Origin: Tolypothrix sp. PCC 7712
Lineage (GTDB): Bacteria; Cyanobacteriota; Cyanobacteriia; Cyanobacteriales; Nostocaceae
Length of the DNA: 64,000 bases
Direction: 5' to 3'
Assembly (NCBI RefSeq): GCF_025860405.1
Contig: NZ_CP063785.1
Location: 7,131,390 to 7,195,389 of the forward strand
Below, piece after piece: positions 14,645 to 24,308 of this stretch. The first letter of the stretch is position 1. Every line of letters starts with the position of its first letter. The notes beneath the pieces were generated by a model. The model had not been told where the DNA came from. It made no database searches and saw nothing but the letters and a program-made list of their open reading frames with translations. Both the position numbers and the translations under genes were made by a program.

Positions 14645-17359
14645 TTAAACCATCTGTCGTGACATTAATTCGATAAATATTCCCTTTTGTGCCATTAATT
14701 CCTCAAAATTTCCTACCTGCATTACTTGTCCTGCGGCAATTACATAAATTCGGTCGGCATTGCGAATTGTACTCAAACGGTGAGCAATAACGATTCGCGT
14801 TACATTCAACTGTTCTAAACTTTCACTGACGATCGCTTGGGTATTATTATCTAAAGCACTTGTAGCTTCATCAAATATTAAAATTTTTGGTTTTAGTACC
14901 AAAGAACGAGCAATTAATAAACGCTGACGCTGTCCACCAGATAGGTTTGTTCCACCTTCGGAAATTACTGTGTGCATCCCCATTGGCATTTGTTGGATAT
15001 CAGGAGCAAAACCAGCCATTTTCGCCGCTTCCCAGACTTCATCCATTGTCACTAACGCCCCACTAGAGATATTTTCAAAGATGGAAGCGCTGCTGATCCG
15101 ACCATTTTGCAAAACTACACCTAACTGTCGCCGTACCGCAGCGACATCTAATCCAGACAAATCTTGACCATCGTAGTAAATTGTTCCTTCTTCTGGCTCT
15201 TCAAAACCCAGTAATAAGCGCACAGTGGTTGATTTGCCACTACCACTAGGGCCGACGACAGCTATAAATTCTCCTGGTTTAGCTTCTATAGTTACTTTAT
15301 CAAGGGTTAACGGCCCATCTGCTCGGTAGCGAAAGCTCACCCGGTCTAATTTCACCCCACCACTCAAACGACCTGGGTCGGTTTTACTATCATCAACTTC
15401 GGGAGGTGCTTCTAAAATCGGTTTTGCACGTTCCCACAATACAGAAACTTCCGAAACCTGAATAATTGAGTTACTGAAACTGGTTGCACCACCAACAAAC
15501 GTAGCAAAGGCAGCATTGAAAGCCAGGAAATTCCCCGTGGTAAATGCTACGGCACCACCTTGTGCCGTAGATTGAGTAATTAAGGAGATAGTTACAAAAT
15601 AAATCACAATTGAACTCATACCAGGCAGAATGCTATTAAAAAAAGTAATGGCATTTTCAATTGCTTCTGTACTGAGCATTAATTGCAGTTCTTGGCTAAA
15701 CTTTTTAGACCAGTAGGCAAATGCCCTTTCTTCGGCACCTGATACATACAGCTTAGAAACACCGCCAATTAGCTGCACTGTCAGCCCAAATATTTCACCC
15801 TGTATTTCTTGCATCGGCACCATTTTTTGCCGTGACAAAACACCAGCAATATTAGTGACAATTATATTCACTACGGCAACAATGACTGCTATTAATGTTA
15901 ACTGCGGACTGTAGCTAAACAACAGCCCCAAATTGAGGACAGAAAAGAACGCATTAAAGATTGTGCCTAGCACAGCACCACTGAGGATTTGGTTAATACG
16001 GGTAATAGAAGAGACTCTCGATTGCAAGTCTCCTATGGAATATTGGCGAAAGAAAGACACTTGCAACTTGAGTAAGCGATCCCACACAGCCGTTTGGGTT
16101 TCTATGTTAGCAAAGGTTCCTAACCTGGATGTGGCGATGGATTGTATAAGTTCAAATCCTATGCTTCCAAGTGCCACAGCCATTAAACCCAACGCAATTT
16201 GAAAAATCAAACCGCGATTGGCATCAGGGATAGCGTGATCAATTAAGATACCTGTAGCTTGGGGAACAAGCATTTCTAATAATGCTGTTACTACACCCAT
16301 GACCACCAAGGTAATGATGTCCCGAGTTCTGCCCCTTGTAGCAAATTTAACGATATCCAGTGCTTTCAAAGCCTTTTCGGGAAAGGGACGATAAAACATG
16401 AAAGCTACTGGTGAGATGAGTTGAGCTGTTTGTGCATTCAGAGGCAGTCGTCGTCGTGCTTCTGGATCAAAAATTTCATAGCCATTGCTTCCTACCGGCA
16501 GCAATGCGATTGGGTTCTCTGTTTCTGCTGTATAGGCTAACAAGGGACCGCAGTCAAACTTCCACCACATCCCGCTTAAAATTACCCGGCGAGTGCGAAT
16601 GCGAGAAGCGCGCGCTATGGCTTCTAAAGGGTCTTTCACCCGGTTGAGGTCTTCGGAACTGGCAGGAGGACGAATGTCAATCCCTAAAGCTCTACCTACA
16701 GACCCAGCAGCAACTAACAAATTTGTTCCTTCTTGTAAAAATTCTGCCGCTTGCGGACGAAAAATAGCCGTCAAATAACCAATGGAGCGATCGCTAGCTT
16801 GTTGGTTAAGTTTGAGACGATGGTGAAATTGGACTTCTCGTGCTTCTTCCTCTTGTTGGTGGAGTTGATGCAAACAAACTAAAAATTCGGCTTGGAATTG
16901 CTGCAACTGCTCCAATAATATTGCTGGTGTCTTAATTTCAGTACTATCAATACTCGAAAAAGCGATGTTAGTATTGTGAAACAAAGCTATGCAGCGCTCA
17001 GTCCACTGTTCCACTAATTCTGAAATCTCTGTTAATGTTTGCTTTGAAACAGAATCATCTTGATAGATAATCTGTTGTAAATCTACCTCGAGCAGTTGAG
17101 TTTCTTCATAAGCAACAGCTATCAGCTCGTAGGATTGCCCTTCTACGGTCGGAGAAATACCAAACAGAACTGAACCAGGTTCAACATCAAATAAGTAACG
17201 TCTTCCTCCCTGAGAAACACCATTTAAAGTCGCAACGGCAAACACAGCAACTGTACCGGATTTGACCAACCAAACAGCGTTGTAGGATAACACTAAGGGG
17301 TTATTTCCTTGCAGAGTATGTTTAGATGACGTAATATCAGGGTCTAGTAGGTTACTCAT
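14645..17359 (-). CDS. NHLM-type ABC transporter, ATP-binding protein (no peptidase)
   Basis: The 904-residue protein has a long N-terminal region (about 1-330) without C39 catalytic residues, including a stretch near residues 25-95 that looks like a degenerate cNMP/cupin-like fold (FDVEPGSVLFGI). A six-helix transmembrane region follows (about 345-620), then an ATPase with Walker A GPSGSGKST, signature LSGGQRQRLLIARS and Walker B ILIFDEATSALD. This layout matches the second ABC protein of NHLM bacteriocin systems, which is encoded beside the peptidase type. Its stop is 467 bases upstream of the precursor peptide start, in the same orientation. It probably works with the HlyD and C39 proteins as the second half of the exporter. 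Confidence 0.88.
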   Translation of the reverse strand: MSNLLDPDITSSKHTLQGNNPLVLSYNAVWLVKSGTVAVFAVATLNGVSQGGRRYLFDVEPGSVLFGISPTVEGQSYELIAVAYEETQLLEVDLQQIIYQDDSVSKQTLTEISELVEQWTERCIALFHNTNIAFSSIDSTEIKTPAILLEQLQQFQAEFLVCLHQLHQQEEEAREVQFHHRLKLNQQASDRSIGYLTAIFRPQAAEFLQEGTNLLVAAGSVGRALGIDIRPPASSEDLNRVKDPLEAIARASRIRTRRVILSGMWWKFDCGPLLAYTAETENPIALLPVGSNGYEIFDPEARRRLPLNAQTAQLISPVAFMFYRPFPEKALKALDIVKFATRGRTRDIITLVVMGVVTALLEMLVPQATGILIDHAIPDANRGLIFQIALGLMAVALGSIGFELIQSIATSRLGTFANIETQTAVWDRLLKLQVSFFRQYSIGDLQSRVSSITRINQILSGAVLGTIFNAFFSVLNLGLLFSYSPQLTLIAVIVAVVNIIVTNIAGVLSRQKMVPMQEIQGEIFGLTVQLIGGVSKLYVSGAEERAFAYWSKKFSQELQLMLSTEAIENAITFFNSILPGMSSIVIYFVTISLITQSTAQGGAVAFTTGNFLAFNAAFATFVGGATSFSNSIIQVSEVSVLWERAKPILEAPPEVDDSKTDPGRLSGGVKLDRVSFRYRADGPLTLDKVTIEAKPGEFIAVVGPSGSGKSTTVRLLLGFEEPEEGTIYYDGQDLSGLDVAAVRRQLGVVLQNGRISSASIFENISSGALVTMDEVWEAAKMAGFAPDIQQMPMGMHTVISEGGTNLSGGQRQRLLIARSLVLKPKILIFDEATSALDNNTQAIVSESLEQLNVTRIVIAHRLSTIRNADRIYVIAAGQVMQVGNFEELMAQKGIFIELMSRQMV

Positions 17360-17473
17360 TTATTAGTATTTATACTTAAAAGATTTGGAATATTTTTTAT
17401 TTGCAAGTGCCTATATAATGTTGCTTTTCCCAAAAAATTGACTCAACTAACGAAAACGCTGAAAAAATTTGTA

Positions 17474-18997
17474 TTACTTTTCAGTCAAAGCCCATACACC
17501 ATTCCAATTTTCAGGGACTCTGCGTTGTAATAAAATTTCAATCCGTTCCAGGTATAATTTCGCTGTTTTATCTGTGGGATTTACAGAAAGCATTTTTTCA
17601 AAGCTTTCCCGTGCGGTCGTAAAGTCGGCACATTTATAATATTGCAATGCTGCTTCAAAATCAGGTTGGGTTTTAATTTTGAGTTGGCGAACTTCTTCAA
17701 CTTCGGCATCCAGGACTTCGTAGACTGCGATCGCTTCGGTTCTTCCTTTGACAATAACTCTATCTAAAAACCGAATTTGATATTTATTGGCAGTGCTCAT
17801 ATTTTGTAAGGCTTGTTCTGATATTAGCAGCGATACACCATAAAATTTTGTCAGTCCTTCTAGGCGTGCGGTCAAGTTAACGTTATCGGAAAAAGCATCT
17901 CCCTGCATTCGACTTTCTTCACCCACCATGCCTAACATCATGTGTCCAACGTGAATACCAATGCCAACTTCTAATGGTAAGTAACCTGTTTTTGCCCTTT
18001 GCTTATTGTATTCTTGAACTTGGTTTTGTTTTGCCACTCCAGCAGCGATCGCATCATCTGCACCTTCGGGAAATACTGCCATCATCCCGTCGCCTAAAAA
18101 TTTGACAATGATACCGTAGTTGCTGCGAATTTCGGGGCTAACACGCTTGAGGTAGGCATTGACAAAGTTAAAGTTATCTTGAGGTGTCATGTTTTCGGAG
18201 ATGGTAGTAAATGAGCGAATATCGCTAAACATTACTGCCATAACTTTACTTACATGGTCGCCTAAATTTACATCAGTAATCGCGTCTTTACGTAGAAACC
18301 GTAGGTATTCATGAGGTACAAATCGCCCGTAAGCTTTTAATAGCGACTCTAGCTGAGTATTGGCGGTTATTAATTCTTTTTCCCGTACTTTAACAGTTTT
18401 TACCATGTTGGTAAAAACCCGTGCGAGTTTTCCTAGTTCATCGCTGCGTTTAGCAACTTCATCTAAAGCATCTGGTTCAAAAGCATCGCGTTCCACATCC
18501 GAAGCAGCAGCAGTAACCCTATTCACTTCTTCAATATATGCAGCTTGACGCAGAATTTCCGCTTTGAATAAAGCTTCTGCTTCTTGTCGTTTGAGAAAAT
18601 TAATATAAGCTGTGGAGTGATAGCGAATTCGGGCGATTAACTCCATTTTATCGGGGAGTTTTACCAAATAATCATTTGCCCCTAGTGAGAATGCTTTGGC
18701 TTTGATAACTGGTTCTTCTTTACTCGATAGAACAATTAAGGGAATGTGGCAAGTAGGAGAATCTTTGGAACGGAGATACTGGACTAACAGTAATCCATCC
18801 ATTTGTGGCATGACAAGGTCTTGTAAAATGATGGTTGGTTTACATTCATTAGCTACCTTTAAAGCAAGGGTTGGGTCGTGACAATAGTTAAATACTATGT
18901 CTTTTTCGGGAGCTAACATTCGAGAGATGGCTTCGCCAATTATCGATTGGTCGTCAACTAGTAAAACGCTTATTTGTTCTTCGGTTGTGGGAGACAT
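17474..18997 (-). CDS. Response regulator with class III nucleotide cyclase and TPR tail
   Basis: The 507-residue protein has a receiver domain (1-125; acidic DD in LLVDDQ, phospho-Asp in LQDLVMPQMDG, Lys in VLSSKEE). A HAMP-like helical segment follows (about 175-215; RSDELGKLARVFTNMV). The class III cyclase domain is about 240-420, with metal Asp residues in MFSDIRSFTTISE and FLGDGMMAVF and transition-state Asn/Arg in NVNLTARLE. A TPR-like tail (about 430-490) closes it. The Lys before LGDG and the Asp before NVNL favour ATP as substrate, so cAMP is more likely than cGMP. It is the last gene of the chemosensory cluster, 427 bases after cheB, and takes the place that WspR (receiver-GGDEF) has in Wsp operons. 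Confidence 0.9.
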   Translation of the reverse strand: MSPTTEEQISVLLVDDQSIIGEAISRMLAPEKDIVFNYCHDPTLALKVANECKPTIILQDLVMPQMDGLLLVQYLRSKDSPTCHIPLIVLSSKEEPVIKAKAFSLGANDYLVKLPDKMELIARIRYHSTAYINFLKRQEAEALFKAEILRQAAYIEEVNRVTAAASDVERDAFEPDALDEVAKRSDELGKLARVFTNMVKTVKVREKELITANTQLESLLKAYGRFVPHEYLRFLRKDAITDVNLGDHVSKVMAVMFSDIRSFTTISENMTPQDNFNFVNAYLKRVSPEIRSNYGIIVKFLGDGMMAVFPEGADDAIAAGVAKQNQVQEYNKQRAKTGYLPLEVGIGIHVGHMMLGMVGEESRMQGDAFSDNVNLTARLEGLTKFYGVSLLISEQALQNMSTANKYQIRFLDRVIVKGRTEAIAVYEVLDAEVEEVRQLKIKTQPDFEAALQYYKCADFTTARESFEKMLSVNPTDKTAKLYLERIEILLQRRVPENWNGVWALTEK

Positions 18998-19424
18998 AGG
19001 GTTTGGGTTTGTAGATTTTGGTGGTGGCTAATTATACAGACAGGGTCTTAGACTATAGACACTTTGTCAATAAAGTTGGAAGTCAAGATATGGCAAAGTT
19101 TTGCACCACTGCAAACCAAATTGTGTCAGCCGCAAAATTATACTTTATACTCAGTATTCCCACTCGATTGATCAAAATCGCTAATGGGGCGGAAACAAGT
19201 TGAGTCTTAGGGAGTTTATGAATCGTGATGCAATACAGTTCAGATAATGATTGATTTGTCAGTTGTGGAAACAGCTAGCTCAATTGGGGGAGAATCCCCC
19301 AAACCCCCGATTGGGTGAAGTTTGTGGGGAAGGTTTCCTTCCACAAAACTTCGGACGGTTGCGTCCCCCAAACCCCCTCCAAAATTATTGTTTTGTTGTC
19401 AATTTATTTTTTAACTGAACTCTA
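18998..19424. other. Intergenic region between cheB and the cyclase gene
   Basis: The 427-bp gap holds C-rich repeat-like sequence (CCCCCAAACCCCC runs around 19290-19380) of the kind scattered in cyanobacterial genomes. A 61-codon plus-strand frame (19018-19203) has no known family. The gap suggests the cyclase gene may also have its own promoter. Confidence 0.4.
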
Positions 19425-20420
19425 CTAGATCAGAAATTTAGCAGCAATATCATCTGGTGATAATACCTCAACAGCTGCATTTAACTCCACAGCAGCCTTG
19501 GGCATTCCATACACTACGCAACTGGCTTTATCTTGAGCAATTGTATGCCAACCTTGAAGTCGTAAAGCATTTAATCCTTCAGCACCATCTCGTCCCATAC
19601 CTGTAAGCACAATACCTATTCCTTTGCGCTTCCAATTCTGAGCGAGACTTTTGAAAAATACATCAACCGATGGACGGTAAGGATAGTCAACAGGTTCTTT
19701 GGTGTAACCAAGGGTTAAATCTGGCTTTAAATACAAATGGTCATTGCTACCAGCAACTAATACAGTTCCTACTTCCAGACGATTTCCTGCAACTGCTAAT
19801 CGCACTGGTAATTTAGATTGTTGATTCAACCATTCGACAAATCCTCTGGAAAACTGAGCATCAACGTGCTGGATAATTGCGATCGCGCTGTTAAAATTCG
19901 CAGGTAATTTCGATAAAATATCCGCTAATGCTTTCGGCCCCCCAGTTGATGAACCAATCGCGACTAAAGGCGCTGTCAATCTAGAATTATTTTGTTGTTG
20001 CTGCGAAGCTAAAGAAGAAATTTTGGCAGTAGTTGCTGACTTTTTCAGCAGTTTACCAATCCTGGCTATTTTAGTCAGTAGCTTACTAACATCGCTACTG
20101 TCAGCTGGTGTATCCACTACATCCACAGCACCGTAACCCATCGCTTCGTAGACTTTAGTGATGTTTTTTTCGGTACTAGCTGTGACCACAAAAATCGCGC
20201 AGGGACAATCCAGCATAATTCGCCGAGTTGCCTCTACCCCATCCATCACGGGCATCAACAAATCCATTAAAATCAAATCGGGTGTGTCTTGGGTACATTT
20301 AGCAACTGCTTCTTTTCCATCATGGGCAACCCAAGCTACTTGATATTCGGGAACAGTCTGCAATACCCGTCTTAGTGCTGTGACAGCAATTGTCAAGTCG
20401 TTAACAATGGCAATTCTCAT
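19425..20420 (-). CDS. cheB: CheB-type methylesterase response regulator (WspF-like)
   Basis: The 331-residue protein has a receiver domain (phospho-Asp in LILMDLLMPVMDG) joined to a methylesterase domain with the catalytic Ser in AIGSSTGGPKA, His in IIQHVDAQFS and Asp in GMGRDGAEG. It removes methyl groups or deamidates Gln on the chemoreceptor when phosphorylated by the kinase. It starts four bases after the CheA stop codon, so the two are translationally linked. In Wsp operons the same gene (wspF) resets the receptor array and holds the output regulator in check. Confidence 0.95.
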   Translation of the reverse strand: MRIAIVNDLTIAVTALRRVLQTVPEYQVAWVAHDGKEAVAKCTQDTPDLILMDLLMPVMDGVEATRRIMLDCPCAIFVVTASTEKNITKVYEAMGYGAVDVVDTPADSSDVSKLLTKIARIGKLLKKSATTAKISSLASQQQQNNSRLTAPLVAIGSSTGGPKALADILSKLPANFNSAIAIIQHVDAQFSRGFVEWLNQQSKLPVRLAVAGNRLEVGTVLVAGSNDHLYLKPDLTLGYTKEPVDYPYRPSVDVFFKSLAQNWKRKGIGIVLTGMGRDGAEGLNALRLQGWHTIAQDKASCVVYGMPKAAVELNAAVEVLSPDDIAAKFLI

Positions 20421-20423
20421 AAA

Positions 20424-23327
20424 TTAGCGACCAACTAAATCGACTACAGCATTAACTAAGGTATCATCATGAAAACTACTTTTTGTCAAGTAGTAATCAG
20501 CACCAGCTTCCATTCCCTGAATCCGGTCTTCGGTGCGATCGCGGTAGGACATAATAATCACTGGAAGCGAGTGTAAGCGTGAGTGGTTCTTAATTTGCCG
20601 CACTAGTTCAATCCCATTCATCCGTGGCATATCGATATCACTAATCACCAAATCGTAGTGGTTAGTTCGTACAGCATTCCATCCTTCCATCCCATCCACA
20701 GCGATATCCACCTGATAGCCGCGATTTTCCAACAATTTACGCTCCATTTCCCTGACGGTAATCGAGTCATCCACAACGAGAACTTTCTTCGGCTGATCTA
20801 ATAAAATGGTTGTTGTTTCCATCCCCAGCTTGTTGAGTTGTCCGGCATTGAGAATTGCATCCATTGTTCGCACCATATCTGTGACATCGACAACTAAAAC
20901 AGGTGAGCCATCACTGAGTAAAGACGTAGCGCTAATGTCGCGGACTTTACCCAAGCGAGCATCGAGGGGTCTAACAACTAAATCCCGTTCTCCCAGAAAC
21001 TGATCTACCACTAACCCGTAGGCATTAGACTGGTCGCTAATTACGACTACCGAAATATCTCGAGATTTAGCAGGAAATTCTGGTAATTCCAACACTTGAT
21101 ATGCTGCGATTAAGCCAATATTTTGTTGATTCATGGTAAAATATTGGCGATTTTCCACCTCATAAATTGAGGCTGGCTCGACTATAACAATTTGCTCAAT
21201 CCGGGCTAAGGGAATAGCGTAGGGTCTTCCAGAAATTTCGACTAATAATGTTCGCACAACCGAAAGCGTTAGCGGTAATTGAAAGTGAAAACTCGTACCC
21301 TTACCTACTTGGGAAACAGCTCGTACTGTACCTCCTACCTCCTGTGCCATACTTTTGGCAATATCTAGTCCCACACCTCGTCCAGAAATTTCTGTCACCT
21401 GTTTAGCGGTGGAAAATCCTGGTAAAAATAGAAACTCCATTAGTTCCGCATCTGTAAATTGAGCCGCCATTTCTGATGTTGCTAGGTTTTTATTAATTAC
21501 CTTCTGTCGCAACTGTTCTAAGTTAATGCCTTTGCCATCGTCAGTAATGGTAATCACCAGCATTCCTCCCCGATGAAATGCTTCTAAGCGGATTGTGCCT
21601 TCAGGGGGTTTACCTTTTTCAATGCGTTCGGAGGGCATTTCGATACCGTGGTCGGTGGCATTTCGTAATATATGCGTTAATGGAGCTTCCAACTTCTTGA
21701 GGATATCCCGGTCTACCGAAGTTGCTTTCCCAACAATATCTAACTTAACTTGCTTACCTAACTTCCGTGCCAAATCCCGAATCATCCGAGGAAAACTTTG
21801 GATACCATCGGCAAATGGACGCATATTGGAGGTGATTACTTCTCGGTAGAGACGATCAGATAAATTAGCTGTACGTTGAGCATAAAGCTCTAGTTCATTT
21901 AAGCGATCGCTCAATAAATCGAGACATTGCTGTTCTTTGATTCTTGCTTCCTGCAAGTGCTGTTTGACTGATTGCTGCTGATTGCTTCGATCGAGAGCAT
22001 CTTCTAATTGTTCTAGTGTCCTCGACAAATCAAGCAAGTTCCATTTTAGCGACATCATCGAGTCTGCGTGAGGTTGTAACCAGTTAGCTTCGATTAATGA
22101 TTCCCCAGCTAAACCCATAATCCGGTTCAAATTCTCCGCATTCACTCGTACTACTCGGTCTTGTGTAGGTGCTGGTTCGGTTGCAGATTGCGAAGATACA
22201 GGCTTTGATTCGCTTTCTTCCCCGGATGCTGTTAGAGGAACTGGAGCATTAGGTTTTTCCGGTTCCACTGGTTCAATGGGTTGAGGAATTGATTTTGCTG
22301 GGATTACTTGAGGATTCAAAATACCTGTGACTGCTGATTGTACCTCTGCAAATATGGCTTGATTTTCTCCTAACCAGTTAGGTAATTCAGTATTATCTAT
22401 ACTGCTAATACCTTGCAATAAATCTACCCCTTGAAGGAGTATGTCAACCTGTGCCGATAACAGCGTAATTGTTTTATTTTGTGCCGCCACAAAGCAATCT
22501 TCCATCACATGAGCCAAACCCACGACAGCATCAAGGGCAACAATTCGGGCAGAACCTTTAATTGAATGTGCTGCACGCATCAAACTTTCTAGAACCTGTG
22601 CCGATTGTGGGTTGCCCTCCAATGCTAGTAAACAGTCATTCATGATACCAACCTGTGTTTCCACTTCCAAGCGAAACAAATCCACCATTGAACTGTCAGC
22701 AGTCAGTGCGATCGCTTTTGGTGGGTTGGGAGTGTCAGTAAAAACGGTAGTTACATTTGTGTTATCCCAAGGATTAAGTGGGGAAGTAATTTGGGATGAA
22801 TGCAGAGATGATTCCCGGATTTTTTCTGTTATATCTGCGTTGCTGTTTTTTTCAAGATTTAAAGAGGAGTCATTTTGAGATGGGGAAACAGTTACTATTT
22901 CTTGTTTATTGGGAGAAGATTGATTGATAATTTCAGATTTTAAAATAATAGAAATAGTTTTTTGGGTTGTTGTGAGTTCCCAAGCATGTTCTGACATCCA
23001 ATGCTCAAAATCAGAGGCAGCTGTTTTGCCTATACTTAAAAGTAAATGGCTACCATGAAGTAAAACATCTATTTGTTCTTCACCCAATATTACATTTTTG
23101 TTTTGTGCCGCAATAAAACACTCCTTCATAATTTGTGCTAAATTAGCAGCCACTTCCCGATCTACTAATCTTGCACTTCCCCAGATTGAGTGTACAGCCT
23201 GGGTTGCTCGTTCCAAGTCAGTCATCGAAGAGGGTTGAGTTTTCAGTGTAGCTAGAGATTCTTTGAGGATGTCTACCTGAGTTTCTATCTCGCGACGAAA
23301 TAAATCTAGTAAGTTGTAATCATTCAT
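20424..23327 (-). CDS. CheA-type hybrid histidine kinase, two Hpt domains and receiver (WspE-like)
   Basis: The 967-residue kinase has two Hpt domains with phospho-His at H46 (AVHSIWGSARL) and H254 (AAHSIKGSARI). An acidic/proline linker follows, then the dimerisation helices, an ATPase with the N-box (ILRNATDHGIE), G1 (DDGKGI) and G2 (GRGVGLD), a CheW-like domain (VRTLLVEISGRPYAIPL), and a C-terminal receiver (phospho-Asp in VISDIDMPRMNG). It phosphorylates CheB and, presumably, the cyclase response regulator. No stand-alone CheY is nearby, which fits a non-motility output. A duplicated Hpt is not standard for WspE and may allow separate phosphotransfer partners. Confidence 0.93.
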   Translation of the reverse strand: MNDYNLLDLFRREIETQVDILKESLATLKTQPSSMTDLERATQAVHSIWGSARLVDREVAANLAQIMKECFIAAQNKNVILGEEQIDVLLHGSHLLLSIGKTAASDFEHWMSEHAWELTTTQKTISIILKSEIINQSSPNKQEIVTVSPSQNDSSLNLEKNSNADITEKIRESSLHSSQITSPLNPWDNTNVTTVFTDTPNPPKAIALTADSSMVDLFRLEVETQVGIMNDCLLALEGNPQSAQVLESLMRAAHSIKGSARIVALDAVVGLAHVMEDCFVAAQNKTITLLSAQVDILLQGVDLLQGISSIDNTELPNWLGENQAIFAEVQSAVTGILNPQVIPAKSIPQPIEPVEPEKPNAPVPLTASGEESESKPVSSQSATEPAPTQDRVVRVNAENLNRIMGLAGESLIEANWLQPHADSMMSLKWNLLDLSRTLEQLEDALDRSNQQQSVKQHLQEARIKEQQCLDLLSDRLNELELYAQRTANLSDRLYREVITSNMRPFADGIQSFPRMIRDLARKLGKQVKLDIVGKATSVDRDILKKLEAPLTHILRNATDHGIEMPSERIEKGKPPEGTIRLEAFHRGGMLVITITDDGKGINLEQLRQKVINKNLATSEMAAQFTDAELMEFLFLPGFSTAKQVTEISGRGVGLDIAKSMAQEVGGTVRAVSQVGKGTSFHFQLPLTLSVVRTLLVEISGRPYAIPLARIEQIVIVEPASIYEVENRQYFTMNQQNIGLIAAYQVLELPEFPAKSRDISVVVISDQSNAYGLVVDQFLGERDLVVRPLDARLGKVRDISATSLLSDGSPVLVVDVTDMVRTMDAILNAGQLNKLGMETTTILLDQPKKVLVVDDSITVREMERKLLENRGYQVDIAVDGMEGWNAVRTNHYDLVISDIDMPRMNGIELVRQIKNHSRLHSLPVIIMSYRDRTEDRIQGMEAGADYYLTKSSFHDDTLVNAVVDLVGR

Positions 23328-23574
23328 ATACTAAGGATGGATAAAAATTAGATTTATAAAATGGCTATTAGTAAGGATGCGTTACGCTAACGCATCCTAC
23401 TTGAAAAATCAAATATGAATCCTATAAGACTCATATTTGATTTTTGAAAAAAACTAAGTACACTTTTATTTCTTCTTCCCTGTTAAGAGTTCCCTGTTAA
23501 GAGTTCCCTCCCTTCGCAAATAATTTCTCCGAATCAAAGCGGATTCCTATATACATAATTAATTGCCTAATTCA

Positions 23575-24294
23575 CTACAAAATTTTGTGATTAAGCGTGT
23601 AAAACAATAATTCTGAGTCGAGATAATTAACTTTCTCATCTTGCCAATTAATAATCCCCTGAGTATAGGCTTGATCCGCTTTGGCAATTACAACGGGTGC
23701 ATCTTTTAACTCATTCAGGTGAAAGCGTTGAATCCCATAAACCTCATCAACTAAGAATACCCATTTTTGGTCTTGCTGTCCTGCTACTATCATTCGTTGT
23801 GAGCTTGTTAATTGAGGATTTACAGAATCAACCTCAATGGGTTTTAAACTCAACAGGTGACTCAGAGATGCACAAAGCAAGGTTTCTCCCCGAATATTCA
23901 CAAGTCCCAGAAATAAGTTATTACTACGGTGGGGTACAGGTTGAATGACACAAGGATGGGTGACTTCCTGCAAAATATTGGCACTTAAAGCTAATCGCTC
24001 ATTTCCGAGACGAAAAATCATCACGGAAATAGCTTTTGCTGTACGGATGATGGCTTCATGGCTTCGGATTTCTTCATCAACGGGTGCTTCTGCGAGGACA
24101 TTAATCCACTCGGAAACATAATTAAGTGGTGGTTCCCGTTCCAGCAAACTATCCCCAACCGTGGCAAATACGGGACATTCATGACAATGAATCACCGATT
24201 TTAACTCACCGCAAGTGCGATCGCCCATTACCCCAATCTTATTCCAACAATCATTTAATGTTGAATTTTCGGAAATAGATTGTTCTATCAGCAT
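23575..24294 (-). CDS. CheW-like scaffold with cysteine-rich N-terminus (WspD-like)
   Basis: The protein, about 239 residues long, has an N-terminal segment DCWNKIGVMGDRTCGEL and HCHECPVF that matches the start of WspD proteins, followed by a CheW domain (about 90-230; NIRGETLLCASLSHLL). I chose the ATG at 24294 because GGAGGG lies seven bases upstream; two other in-frame ATGs at 24309 and 24300 are before or inside that ribosome site. It would link receptor and kinase in the array. The cysteine motif could bind metal or sense redox state, but the family function of this segment is not known to me. Confidence 0.88.
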   Translation of the reverse strand: MLIEQSISENSTLNDCWNKIGVMGDRTCGELKSVIHCHECPVFATVGDSLLEREPPLNYVSEWINVLAEAPVDEEIRSHEAIIRTAKAISVMIFRLGNERLALSANILQEVTHPCVIQPVPHRSNNLFLGLVNIRGETLLCASLSHLLSLKPIEVDSVNPQLTSSQRMIVAGQQDQKWVFLVDEVYGIQRFHLNELKDAPVVIAKADQAYTQGIINWQDEKVNYLDSELLFYTLNHKIL

Positions 24295-24308
24295 CGTCAT
24301 TCCCTCCA

